From: Macrosoma leucophasiata | Taxonomy: Eukaryota > Arthropoda > Insecta > Lepidoptera > Hedylidae | Assembly (NCBI GenBank): GCA_036365455.1 | Contig: JAWQUS010000017.1 | Location: 6,076,001-6,140,000 of the forward strand | Direction: 5' to 3' | DNA length: 64,000 nucleotides | Shown here: positions 30,701 through 40,700 of the stretch, piece by piece | Position numbering within the stretch: the stretch's first letter is position 1 | How the letters are laid out: every line of letters begins with the position of its first letter | Program-made: the position numbers and the translations under genes | Notes under the pieces: model-generated | What the model saw: the letters and a program-made list of their open reading frames with translations, nothing else | Database searches by the model: none | What the model was told of the DNA's origin: nothing

Positions 30701-32680
30701 ACTAACCAAAGTTGTTCCAAAATAATGCAGTATTTGCGAAAGTGTTTATAAAAACATGATATTATTAATCCTTATAGAAATAAATATGTTATTCATCACA
30801 AGTATTTCATTTAAAACGACATTGCACTTTACTTCATTCGATTCAAATCAATATCTTGGGAGATATTGCTGTTTTAAATAGTCCGTATACATCAAACCTT
30901 TTTTACACATTATTTCATTGTGAGGCAATACGAAGTTTGCGGGGACAGCTAGTAATATATATAAGTTAAATTCAAATGAAGTATGCATGGTCCCATAGCT
31001 GGTTTAGATCGTAAGCTATCTACTTGTTTGGGCAATATGGCAAATATAATATAATAATGACAAATTAAAATGCGTGTTTTCATGCTCCAAGGGGCATGTT
31101 AAGCCAACGATCTAGTTGGTTTGAAAACATCCAACAGCGGGTTGGCCACTAACCTCCACCAACCCGCATTGGAGCAGCGTGGTGGAGTAAGCTTTAAGCA
31201 GTAAGTCCAGGCTTTCCCCCAAAAAGGAGAGAGACTTGTGCCCAGCAGTGGGACGTATCAAGGGTTGCCATTATTATTATTTAATAAAACTCACTCAAAG
31301 TCACTGAAATATTTGTTTTTATGTATGTATGTATCTTTACGCCAGGTCCCTAACGGGGTAGGCAGAGAGTGTAGAGCGCCAGATATCCCGGTTCTGACAA
31401 ACCTCTCCTGCCTCGTCTACTTTCATCATTCTCTTCATACATGCACGCCGATTCCTAAGACTTTTGATCCCACAATCAGACAGAACTCGACCTATTTGGT
31501 CATGCTAGGTCAGTCTTGATCTTCCCGGGGACCCTGCAACCATCCACATTCACATTGTATATCTTTTTAGTCATTTGCTCATTCGACATTCTTTCTATAT
31601 GCCTGAACCATTGGAGCATGCCTTTTTTCATTTTTACACTGATACTATCATTCACACAAAGCCTCTTTCTTACATCTTCATTACAAACGCGATCAGTGAG
31701 TGATACACCGCAGATCTTGCGCAATGATCTCATCTCGACCGCGTTCAACTTACTTTCATGCTCTTTCCTGCATACCCAGCTCTCGCTTCCATATAAAAGC
31801 GTTGGTGTAAGTACAGTATTATGTACGGCTATTTGCGCCCGCTGGCTGAGATGATATTTGATTTTGATATAGATATTTATGCTGAAAATGGGAAGTCCTC
31901 AAAATTATGCCAGTGTGCATGTTTTAATTGATGAATGTAGCATTAAGGTCTTAGGGACCAAACACCCAGATCCAAAAATGATATCTTTAGGACATACAAA
32001 TATAAGTACCAGTACAAAGACCAAACTAGAGACCCTACTATCATAATTAGTTGTCACACACTACCAGACCCATCTGTAGTCAACAAATCCTCTACCATGA
32101 GTATAATAATAAATCCCTACTAATATTATAAATGCGAAAGTAACTCTGTCTGTTACCTTTTCACATCCAAACAACTGAACCGATTTTAATGAAATTTGGT
32201 ACAAATATAGAGCTGACTTTGAGAAAGAACATAGGCTACTTAGTTATTTATAAAACGACATCCCCGCGGGCAACAGCTAATACTAATATTAGAAAAAGAT
32301 TCAAAATTAACATACTTTGATTAATCTGAAAGGTTGTAAGGTATCTCACCTTCACCCGTCGCACCGCCGCCACCTTTGGGTGTGATCAGTTCTCGTCGCA
32401 ATTTGGCCAAACGCGCCTTCAATATCCCCAAATGAAGAGCGGTGGCTTTATTTTTTTGCGTACGGGCCATCTGTAAAACATCATTCGGATTTCAGCACTG
32501 GACACTAAATAAAGTTATGAATTCAGTTTTATTGTGTTTTTAATGTGAGAAAACGGTGTCACTCAAAAGAAGTATAGTTCCAATATCATCATTTCTTACG
32601 AATTTATGAAATGAATTAACATAACCTCATCTACATACCTCGGCCTCTATAGCAGCGATTTTCTCAAGTATAGTACTCAT
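24682..32680 (-). CDS. DRG1: DRG1 GTPase (developmentally regulated GTP-binding protein 1), complete
   Basis: Seven exons (32639-32680, 32350-32470, 29451-29626, 28454-28693, 27321-27489, 25816-26068, 24682-24784), all GT-AG and in phase, give 367 residues, the usual length of animal DRG1. The start is [15 protein letters not shown] motifs: GFPSVGKST at 70-78 (P loop), DLPG at 116-119, NKID at 247-250 (split by intron 5) and SAH at 270-272. A TGS domain fills the C terminus, ending VVQIVKKV. The family is a conserved cytosolic, ribosome-associated GTPase partnered with DFRP1 (known biology, not seen here). Every exon is intact although the introns hold a Helitron, LINE debris, two M MITEs and several SINE-A copies. 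Drosophila 128up is the expected orthologue. Confidence 0.96.
25151..25525 (-). pseudogene. Partial duplicate of DRG1 exon 6 with its donor, split by SINE-A
   Basis: 25151-25181 and 25467-25525 together repeat the last part of exon 6 and its GTAAGT donor (compare 25811-25890), with roughly ten substitutions. The reading frame is damaged. It lies in intron 6, in direct orientation, about 0.35-0.66 kb downstream of the true exon end. SINE-A at 25182-25466 interrupts it. Confidence 0.8.
25182..25466 (-). repeat. SINE-A inside the exon duplicate
   Basis: Full-length young copy; AGACC occurs on both sides as a probable short target duplication. Confidence 0.8.
25559..25780 (+). repeat. SINE-A, old subfamily, head missing
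   Basis: Old-type markers: CGGGGCCATA complement, CAGGCGTGGCAACGCATG. Ends near the donor side of DRG1 exon 6 (35 bp). Confidence 0.7.
25816..26068 (-). CDS. DRG1: DRG1 exon 6
   Basis: Encodes [16 protein letters not shown], the SAH motif and [20 protein letters not shown] of the TGS start to HRSIVKEFK. Confidence 0.95.
26497..26610 (+). repeat. SINE-C, degraded
   Basis: GGCAGCTTAGTTGGG head and CATGTGTTATTGTGAAAAAA tail in DRG1 intron 5. Confidence 0.6.
26875..27126. mobile_element. M MITE, mariner-like
   Basis: Ends CAGTATCGAACAAGAAATAT and TTCTTGCTGGGTACTG; the right end is next to TA. In DRG1 intron 5. Confidence 0.75.
27149..27315 (+). repeat. SINE-A 3' half abutting the DRG1 exon 5 donor
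   Basis: 5'-truncated copy whose A tail ends at 27315. Read on the gene strand, donor GTGAGTTTTTTT therefore passes from the five intron bases straight into the SINE T-tract. Confidence 0.8.
27321..27489 (-). CDS. DRG1: DRG1 exon 5
   Basis: Encodes [20 protein letters not shown] to [10 protein letters not shown]; the NKID motif is completed in exon 6. Confidence 0.95.
27530..28170. other. DRG1 intron 4, non-repeat part
   Basis: Contains a TATCGATA-rich palindromic stretch at 27574-27670; otherwise no feature. Confidence 0.4.
28175..28426. mobile_element. M MITE, mariner-like, with TA target
   Basis: Ends CAGTGCTTAACAATAAATAT and TTATTGTTGAGTACTG, bounded by TA on both sides. It lies 27 bp from the donor of DRG1 exon 4. 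Confidence 0.8.
28454..28693 (-). CDS. DRG1: DRG1 exon 4
   Basis: 80 codons, [20 protein letters not shown] to [12 protein letters not shown]; contains G3 DLPG. Confidence 0.95.
28956..29246 (-). repeat. SINE-A, full length
   Basis: Young-type minus copy in DRG1 intron 3, T-tract at 28956 and head at 29246. Confidence 0.8.
29451..29626 (-). CDS. DRG1: DRG1 exon 3
   Basis: Encodes [20 protein letters not shown] to [12 protein letters not shown] with the P loop and the switch I region. Confidence 0.96.
30348..30952. mobile_element. Helitron, non-autonomous
   Basis: Begins TCTATACTAATATTATAAA directly after A and ends GCGGGGACAGCTAG directly before T, the Helitron A|T insertion rule, with no target duplication. 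605 bp, no Rep-helicase. In DRG1 intron 2. Confidence 0.75.
30984..31282 (+). repeat. 5S-derived SINE, diverged
   Basis: GATCGTAAGCTATCTAC head relic, then GGTTGGCCACTAACC and GCCATTATTATTATT tail. The 5S-like core is badly decayed. Confidence 0.6.
31310..31855 (-). pseudogene. LINE (endonuclease-RT type) C-terminal fragment
   Basis: Minus strand reads [20 protein letters not shown], then [19 protein letters not shown], the well-known tail of RT proteins common in lepidopteran genomes. It lacks the RT core and is a 5'-truncated relic in DRG1 intron 2. Confidence 0.8.
32114..32280. mobile_element. Short Helitron
   Basis: 167 bp, from TCCCTACTAATATTATAAAT to CCCGCGGGCAACAGCTAA; has the CCCGCGGG hairpin before CTAA and A|T flanks. 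Confidence 0.7.
32350..32470 (-). CDS. DRG1: DRG1 exon 2
   Basis: Encodes [20 protein letters not shown] to [10 protein letters not shown], the lysine-rich N-terminal region. Confidence 0.95.
32639..32680 (-). CDS. DRG1: DRG1 exon 1
   Basis: ATG at 32680, 14 codons ([14 protein letters not shown]), donor GTATGT in phase 0. Confidence 0.93.
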
Positions 32681-32890
32681 GTTTGTTGCCTATTTATCAA
32701 ATAAAGGATTTAGTTTTAAGTGTAGTATAAATTATTAGTTCAATAAGTTAGATAATCGTCAGAAATTTCGCTAAAATATAAACCAAAAGCGTGTCAACGA
32801 GTATCTTGAAACGTCGGCGGCCGCGGCACTGAACCGTCAATGTCAGATTTGTCAGAATTGTCAGATGTCAAAATCTGTCAAATTAAATCC
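32681..32890 (-). promoter_or_regulatory. DRG1 upstream region
   Basis: No TATA box. A GC-richer patch (ACGTCGGCGGCCGCGGCAC) is followed by five TGTCAGA / TGTCAAA-type units in tandem at 32838-32882, a possible binding array. Confidence 0.4.
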
Positions 32891-33200
32891 ATAGACATAG
32901 TTTTTTTTGCGTTTTGTTGAGAGCTGATAAAGTAATTGCGAATAAGTAATCGATATAGGTTAAAGAGTTAGGTATTTAAATAATAAATAAGTCAGTTAAA
33001 TAGTATCCATGTGGGGTGAAGTAACCTACACATAGCTCAAGATATTGAAATTCGTACGAGGTCTAAATAAAAGCTTTTAGAAGCTAAAATTTCTTTCGCC
33101 AGTACGCTTTGAAAAATCATATATGAAAATCATGAAAAATGTGCAAATCTCTCCAAATAAACTTGTTAACGAATAATTTTAGTAACGAAGAAATATGTTA

Positions 33201-33918
33201 CAGTGGAGCGTCGATTATCCGAACGTCGCTCAACCGAACGACCGCTTATCCGAACGCAGTAACGCGCCAGTCAATGCCGCCCGTGCTTCAGTTTTCGCCC
33301 ATTTGTCGTGACTCGTTCACTTGATTATTGTACTCGTATGTTCAGATAATGAAGTTGAAAACATAGTTAGTGCTTCTGAAGGGTTTACTTGCTTAGATAT
33401 TGCCTTGCGCTGGTTTAAAACACAGGCCGAGAGCGACCAGTATCAAATATCTGTGCTCAAAAAAGTACGCGATCTAGCCGCTCCAACGCGTCTGCCGAAG
33501 CAAGCCTTCGGCAGACGAAGATTCAAGATTTTTTAAGCGTTAATTCTATTTCGTAAACACTAGTTTTACCACAAGATTGTCTGCACTTTTTTGTTTATTA
33601 CCTATTTGTACTATTCATTTTTCGCAATAACACATGCGAGTGAACTTTAGAAATTAAAGAAAAAACAGAATTTCGGGCAGGAATCAAACCTGCAACCTCA
33701 GGATAACCAGTCCAGCTGGACTGGTTATCCCTTTTTTTTCTTTTATTTCCTATTTGTCATTAAAAATATTCATAAATGTAAATAATATGGTTTTCATTTA
33801 CCTGTACGTAAATTTGTACGGCTGAATCAATATACATACATTAGTTCGATTATCCGAAAATACCGGTTTTCCGAACACCCATGTCCCCCAATTAGTTCGG
33901 ATAATCGATGCTCTACTT
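33201..33918 (+). mobile_element. pogo/Tigger-type element with transposase remnant
   Basis: Ends CAGTGGAGCGTCGATTATCC and the complement of AAGTAGAGCATCGATTATCC, each next to TA. Inside, 33340-33535 reads EVENIVSASEGFTCLDIALR, WFKTQAESDQYQ and LKKVRDLAA, like the C-terminal tail of Tigger transposases. The catalytic DDE part is missing. Confidence 0.75.
33606..33735 (-). repeat. SINE-C nested in the Tigger element
   Basis: Minus copy (TTTCGGGCAGGAATCAAACC) meeting a short inverted copy of its own head (AACCAGTCCAGCTGGACTGG), a perfect palindrome centre. Confidence 0.65.
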
Positions 33919-33984
33919 TACCTATTATTTTTTATACCTACTCATTAGAATTTGAACCCGTGTGTCATCGCGTACAGCATAACA

Positions 33985-34330
33985 GATGGCGCTGATACAA
34001 GCGCAAGTTTGTACTGAAGGCTGTAATAAGACAGTTCCCGCACCACTCGCAAGATGTCGCTATTACAAACAAATTATAAGTGAAACCACGTGGAAACGTT
34101 TTCCCCGCAGGTTTGCGCAACGTACGTACAGTAAAATGAAACTGTGGAAAACCGTTTGGGGTTGGGGGTTCGTTTAGAATAGGTATGCCTCAGTGCCACC
34201 TTGGATGCGGGCGCGAGTGGATGTGACGTCACGTTTGCTAACTTAGTGAAAACTCGATGCTAAATATTATCACGTCAGTGTGTTTACAACTTAAGCAATA
34301 TTAATGATGTTGTGTTAGTGTATGTTATTT
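33985..34330 (+). promoter_or_regulatory. Possible promoter / CRE-containing region
   Basis: CpG-richer than its surroundings. Holds a perfect CRE palindrome TGACGTCA near 34216 and TCAGT initiator-like motifs. Its position fits an upstream exon or promoter of the channel gene, but no transcript evidence is visible. Confidence 0.25.
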
Positions 34331-34840
34331 CATGAACTAAGGACAAGTTGTTGTGTAGTTTTGAAAATGTTTTCTTTCTATTTTCATTTTTAAATCGATA
34401 CATTAATTATTATAATGTAAGGATAGGATTATAAAATATATTGGTAAAGTTAGTTGTCAAGTAAGAAAATATAGTCAGTTTCGGTGAGTTTGTTCATATA
34501 ATTTTATTTTGCATTTATAAGTTATGGAGTCGCTATTGAGCCGTGAATTATATTATAATAATGTATGTTAAGTAGGTAGTAGATACATAGTCATAACTAC
34601 AGAGGTACTAATTAATAAAGGAACCTATCAATTTAATTACAGCGTAGTATACAAAGTAGGTACCTTGTATCATTAGGCACTACTTAACATTTAGGTATTT
34701 AATAAAATCTCTTGGTAAGTAGGTACTTAAATTCAACAGCTATGATAGGTGATGGTAGATTTTTTTCTTGTTGTGGTAAAGCCTCAAAATAAAATAATGT
34801 TGATGTTCAACAGTGGTCAGGACATTGCTTTTTACCCCTT
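34331..34840. other. AT-rich gene-free stretch
   Basis: No feature recognised. Confidence 0.4.
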
Positions 34841-34984
34841 TTTATTTCATGAAGTGGCAAACAAGTTTATATTGATGGTAGGTGTATAAGCCAATAAAAC
34901 CCAAAGATTTCTATGTAGATGCGTTACCACTCCTGAGGCTGTCATGCCACTGTGCCGGAAATTATGGTGCCGTGCACCACCTGT
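34841..34984 (-). repeat. SINE-A 3' fragment
   Basis: Degraded minus copy, GAAGTGGCAAACAAG to GTGCCGTGCACCACC. Confidence 0.6.
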
Positions 34985-35673
34985 CCATCTATCGAAATTG
35001 TTGACGACATTCTTTCTGCTGTCAATTTGTACCTCCTATTAAAGCTATAATGATTCGAATCTAAGGGCGACATTCACAGACTGCACGAGGATTTTACTTT
35101 TAGCAAAGAATGCTTAGAATTGTCAGTAAAGTATGAGTTATGATTTCACCTTAATTATCATTATAGCTTGTTTATTACTGTGAGTTTGCATTGATGAAAC
35201 ATTCACAAGAACACATGTTAAAATCACTTTAACGCGTATCGCGTTTACACTGTCATGAAACATGTAAAAGCAAAACAGATATTGCGGACAACAAATCTTG
35301 AGATGTTTCACTAAAATCATTGGTTTGACAGCAGTGCGAACGCTACCATCAACAAGACATATCGCAATACATATTTTATGCGACGAGTTGCGAAACATCA
35401 TCATGTTTAATGTTTTTAGTGCAAACTAGGGGTTACGAATGTAAAAAAATATCAATCAAGGGGCCGATCGCCTAACCGAAATGCTTTCGTTTAAGACATT
35501 ATCTTGTCCGCGTACCGCCTATTAAATCATTTTGCTCTTAATGTATACACCTGCGGACGAAAACAATTCCTGGAATGAGTTAGGTGGTTAGAAACTGTTA
35601 AGACGTTGTCAAAATCGAAAACTTAACGAAAGCATTTGAGTTAGCGAGATTTGCGCCACACAGTAATTGTGTA

Positions 35674-35833
35674 CTGTAATTTCCGGCACAGAGGCATAAA
35701 ACCTTAGGCCTCAGAAGTGGTAACGCATCTGCATTTTGACCTTGGTCTTTGTATGAGTGTCTATAGGCTGCAATCATCACTTAACATCAATGTGAACTGC
35801 ATGCTTGTTCGCCACTTCCATTACATAAAAAAA
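35674..35833 (+). repeat. SINE-A 3' half
   Basis: Plus copy from GTAATTTCCGGCACAGAGG to an A tail that abuts the hairpin at 35835. Confidence 0.75.
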
Positions 35834-35834
35834 G

Positions 35835-35870
35835 ACCGCGCTCGTATCGGTTGTGCGATACGAGCGCGGT
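35835..35870. repeat. Perfect 15-bp hairpin
   Basis: ACCGCGCTCGTATCG, six-base loop GTTGTG, then the exact complement. The right arm belongs to the 5S-like start of the following SINE; the left arm is an inverted extra copy. Confidence 0.75.
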
Positions 35871-36172
35871 TGGGTGACCGCTAGTGGCAAAATTAAAATG
35901 CGCTGTTCCGTGCTTCGGAGGGCACATTTAGCCGTCGGTCCCGGTTGCTATCGACAGATAGCAGTCGTTAAACCTTATCGGAGGCCTATGGGCGGTTTGA
36001 AAACATCCGGCAGCCGGTTGGCCACTAATCTTTCTCCACCAATCCGCATTGGAGCAGCGTCGTGGCGTAAGCTGCAGGCTTCCCCCCAAAAAGGGTAGAG
36101 GAAAGGACTCGAGGAAGAGACTTATGCCCAGCGGTGGGACGTACAAGGGTTGCCATTATTATTATTATTATA
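35857..36172 (+). repeat. 5S-derived SINE, head-shortened
   Basis: Retains GAGCGCGGTTGGGTGACCGC from the 5S-like core, then the family body and an ATT-repeat tail. Confidence 0.7.
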
Positions 36173-36224
36173 TTATTACATATAAATTGACAGTAATAAC
36201 GATGTTGACAACAATTTCGATTTG

Positions 36225-36350
36225 CGGTCGCACAGCGGAACATGATAGCGCTGAACTCTATCGTTTTGCTGCACGTACTAATACGGTAATGCAGTTGTAC
36301 ATTTTGGTACCTATGAGCTCCGTCACTGGAGCTCATGGGTGTAGTGTACA
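36225..36350 (-). repeat. SINE-A head relic
   Basis: Diverged minus-strand head part (GCGGAACATGATAGCGCTG, GAGCTCCGTCACTGGAGC). Confidence 0.5.
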
Positions 36351-36354
36351 TAGA

Positions 36355-36852
36355 TTTTTTTTATGCACGTAAGGTGGCAAACAAGCCTGCAACCCACGTT
36401 GATGTTAAGTGATGACTGCAGCCTGTAGACGTGTACACAAGAAGCAGAGGTCAAATAGCAGATGCGTTGCCACCCCTGTTATGTCTCTTTGATAGTTATT
36501 ACTGGGCCATACATTACCATCTAACCGGAACACGATAGTGCTGAACACTACCATTTGGTGAAAAAGCCTTTGTCTCTGGTTCTATTGGGATTTTTCCATT
36601 TTCTGGAAATTTCCCAGTACCTCAAAGTTTGGTAATGTGCCCGGAGATGTCAACAGGCTCGCCACCTGTTACATGGGCCAAAACGTAACCGGCGAATCGT
36701 GGGTGTTTGCATGTATGCTTGAATGCATGCATTTACCTCTGCCTACCCCTTCGGGGATTACAGGCGTGAAGTTACTACCATTTGGTGGCAGATAGAGGTA
36801 ATGCGGTAGTGCCTACGCCCGCAAGCACCATCACTAGAGCTCTACCACCAGT
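36355..36852 (-). repeat. SINE-A (old) split by SINE-B
   Basis: Old-subfamily minus copy whose halves (36355-36560 and 36774-36852) are separated by a SINE-B insertion. Confidence 0.8.
36561..36773 (+). repeat. SINE-B, 5'-truncated, with 14-bp target duplication
   Basis: Flanked by perfect ACTACCATTTGGTG (36547-36560 and 36774-36787). Lacks the tRNA head; a clean case of L1-type 5' truncation. Confidence 0.87.
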
Positions 36853-37044
36853 AAATTGATTGATCAAAAGATTGTGTAGGTACAAATATGTACTTTCTAT
36901 CGCAGTGGCAATGGAAATTTTGCCATTTAGTTTTTATATCTTCCTCGACGAATCGCAATTGTCTTTATTTTCGTACCATCGATGTAAAGTTAAAGATTGT
37001 TTGCCACATTCGTTAAGTAAAGTTCTTCTTTGTCGCATTCTTCA

Positions 37045-37200
37045 TTACTGACGGTCTTGGTGGAGGAGTTGATGAGCTGCTTCCAGGTCGCTCTATCTTC
37101 AGCTAGTTCAGCTTGTCTATTGCCGCAGTCACGGGGAGTCCAGTAATTTCCTTTATGGTGTTAGACCATCGGCTCGGTGATCGGCCTCTGGGTCTTATTT
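37045..37200 (-). repeat. LINE 3' fragment
   Basis: Minus-strand reading of the CGGTCTTGGTGGAGGAGTTG to CGGCCTCTGGGTCTT block resembles LINE ORF2 ends; short and broken. Confidence 0.45.
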
Positions 37201-37601
37201 AGGCCATTTTTCTTTCCTTTTTTTATCAAATTATATCCAAAATTGTATTATGTATTTCGATAGACATCATTTCAATAGTCACTTTAGGACATTGTCCGTT
37301 TGATGTAACTTGATAATTATGATCACTTTAGGAAGACAGCAGTGTTTTGCGAAGTGGATTTCAAATCGATCTTCACTGAGTTACAGAATACGCCCTCGGA
37401 TTCTTAATAAATCAAAGTTAGCTAAATGGAACTATAATTCATGACCGCAAAATCCACATTGCGTATAAGTTACGGAAAGTCGGAAACTATCGGCAACTTT
37501 TTACAAAAAATATTTTTATCGCGAACATTAATGGCCCAAACTCAAATTGTTTTAGTTGTCATCCACTCTAGTAGATTAAAAGTTATTTTTTATTGTTTCA
37601 G

Positions 37602-37769
37602 AAACTAATGGATAAGCAGAACGTAGCTGGTAATGTAAATAGAATTAGTTTAGGCAACTATCTACGATAAAGAAACTAATTTTAAAACAAAAAAGGACAC
37701 GGCTATAATGTAATTGTGCCAAGTAGGACGATGGAAGTTTTAGATATTGCAAAATAATTTAAAGTGAAG
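37602..37769 (+). promoter_or_regulatory. Channel 5' UTR with three upstream ORFs
   Basis: A good acceptor TATTGTTTCAG ends at 37601, so a 5' non-coding exon probably lies further up. The leader has uORFs at 37608-37670 (20 codons), 37708-37713 (ATG TAA) and 37731-37757 (8 codons), which could damp translation. Confidence 0.55.
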
Positions 37770-40700
37770 ATGTCTTCAGAAGTGTCATTGGATGGACGGG
37801 ATCAGCCTGGCTTAATTCGGCGTATCGCAGCCGGGTTTATGAGGGCTGCCTGTTCGCAAATAGGTTTAGTAGTATTAGTGGTGATATATGTACTACTTGG
37901 TGCTGTACTATTTGAGTACTTGGAGTCGGGGCCTGAAGTGCAGAAACGGTCGGCAATACAGCGTTCAAGGGAGGAGTGCTTGAAGGAACTCTGGGCTATA
38001 ACAGGTACATCTTAGTTCTTTTAGAAAAAGTTTCGCTTACTATTTATTACATTTGAAACCCGTTCGTTTGTAGATAATAAGTGCTCTTGAAACCAAGACA
38101 CAAATTACATACGAATAAATAATGTGTACCCACATAATAATATTGTATAAAATTGTAGATATTAATACTTATAGAGCTGTGTCCGCCTCTTACACTAGCT
38201 GACGTGGATTGCGTCTCCATAGCATAGCAGAAGTTCGGAACACGCTCATTATCAAATGAAATATTACACGTGGTCAAACGCGGGAGAAAACTACCCAAGT
38301 CCCGGGTTTCTTTCATCTAAGAATTCATCTCTTTGCAGATACAGACTAAAATTGAACGCACGTTTTTTGAAATCAAGACATTTCTAATTATTTTGGAACG
38401 TTACCTATTCGTTCCAAAATAATTAGGAATCGTCGACGTAAATCAAATTAACGGGAACCACAATTGAGAGTTTTGTGTCTCTTAAATTAAATCTGTTAAC
38501 AACGGAAGGACATCATTCTGCCTGTAGTAAAATAGAGTAAGTGGTTTTCAAATGTTCGAGCTATTGTGGAATTGTGGATTGTTGTTTGACTATCTTAATT
38601 TATCATTATTTTACGTGTCTCAAGTATTGAATGTAAGTATTATTAGTATTTACAAATACAAAACAATTACGTTGTCGAAAATGTCTCGATTACTTAGATT
38701 TAACTCTTCGGGTTCACAGGCCTTAAGTTACGTATTTGTTGTAAGTTGTCTATAGCATAATTTGAAGAAACGTTGGAAATAGTGGCGCCTAAAATAATGG
38801 TTGTGTTCAGAGAAATATTTAGATTGCAATGACTAGACATTGAACCGAATTGGCTAAATTATTATTAACCACAAAGAGTCGATATCGCTCTCTCATCACA
38901 ATTGGTTAAAATACGGAATTAATATAATTTTAACATTTGGTCGACGCTTCACGAGGGCTGGTCTATTCTTTGCATAAATAATAAGCGTTGATATTCAACG
39001 TGGCAATGCGTGCAGTCTTTTGGGGACGTTATCACAGGAGGAGCGCAAGACGGTAATTATGAACCCAATAATGATAAATACAAAGATGTACCTATCATCA
39101 AAAATTTGCGAAGACGGAAGCCCATTTTAGAAGTAGTTGGGGAACTCTCCATTTATTTGTCCAAAATCAATCAAATATAGCTTTTATTATCTACCATTGC
39201 ATGAGGTGCCCGTGTGATTCCTTCTTCGTGTGGTTCCTCATGGTCACTTGATCACTACTATAAGTAGTATCTAAATCTAATGTTTGACTGTCCAAGTTCC
39301 AGATAAATTTTCAAATTTCTATACTGCATTATGAACGAAATTCAAATTAATAATTTATTCTCAAACTTTATGGTTCAAATTGTAGACTTACCTACTAGCA
39401 TCGTAAACCTTTTAATCGATAAATGCGTTTGAGAAGGCAACTTTGAAGAACTAAGCTATCTTACTTGCAACCTCTCTATTTACTGTAGTACAAGTGTAAA
39501 ATGTTACACAAACAAAATAATTCAACTCAGTTTCAGTACCTTGAATACTAAAGGCCATTATAATGGAACAAAGACCCGGAAAACTTTCACACAGCCTAAC
39601 CCGATCTCATTAAAAGCAACCAAATAAGATTCCCTACGGAAAATTTCGTCAACCCGATAGGTCGAGGGGATAATCGAATTAATCGGATTCTAAATTCAAA
39701 CGTGAAAACAATTGACGAAGTTATTAATGACCGACAGATGGCACTGACCGAATTCATTGTTTCCACCTTCGATTCGAATATTGAAAAGCATTTTAGCGGC
39801 CGTGTTTCCAGTTGTTTATAATTGTATTTCTAATGTTCCAAAGGTAATAAATTATTGCTATAGTTATTCGGGTCACGAATTGCGGCGAATTAATTTCTGT
39901 CTAATATTGTGGGTGGGTACTGTTATTGTCGAGCCTGTAGGTATTATACCTGCCTTAAGATGTTGGGCTACCTATAACTTATATATGTGAATGTCTAACT
40001 AATTACTTTGACTTTGACTCAAAATTCCATGACAAGCAGTGATCTGTCTTTCCTACCGCTGCTAAGTTAGACGGTTTTGATGGAAGAAGGGCAAGTACGA
40101 AAATGTCTACTGATTGGAAAGGAGTTATTTTTTTATGTATCAATCAATTATATAGCAATCAAGCATACAGTTCATATTGATGTTAAGTGATGACTGCAGC
40201 TTATATACATCTACACGTTCTACACAAAATCAGAAGTCTCTGTGGTATGGGCCCTGCTTAACATAAGTAGTTGGAATAGCAAGCTCTATATTTATTAAGC
40301 GAAAAACATAAAATATCGTACTTAATATTACTTTTCCAGGAACCGAGAGAAATTTGAAAAATAAAAATTCAATCATTGTTTCAGGAAGGAAGAAAATATT
40401 TTTATTACAGTGCTATTTAGCAAAAACTTTAGCTGCTAGAATTGTCTCAAATTTAGATGAGTTGATAAAAACTTAACATTTTTCCGGGTAAGGTCAAATA
40501 ATTGAATAGAATAAAGAATGTTAAAATGTGCCCAGCTTGAAACGAATTCAAAAATATAATTAAAAAAAATGGCAGCTGGATCCGTCCGGGACTATTAAAA
40601 TGCTTTAAAAGTTTGTTGGAACGTAGCGTCATAATAATTCTTTTCACGGATGTCCGTACAAACTTATCGTAGTTGCATTTGAAAAGTTAAATGGTGGCAC

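Noticed and set aside
35138..35404. 88-codon minus-strand open frame
   Set aside because: No recognisable motif, no splice context, AT-rich composition.
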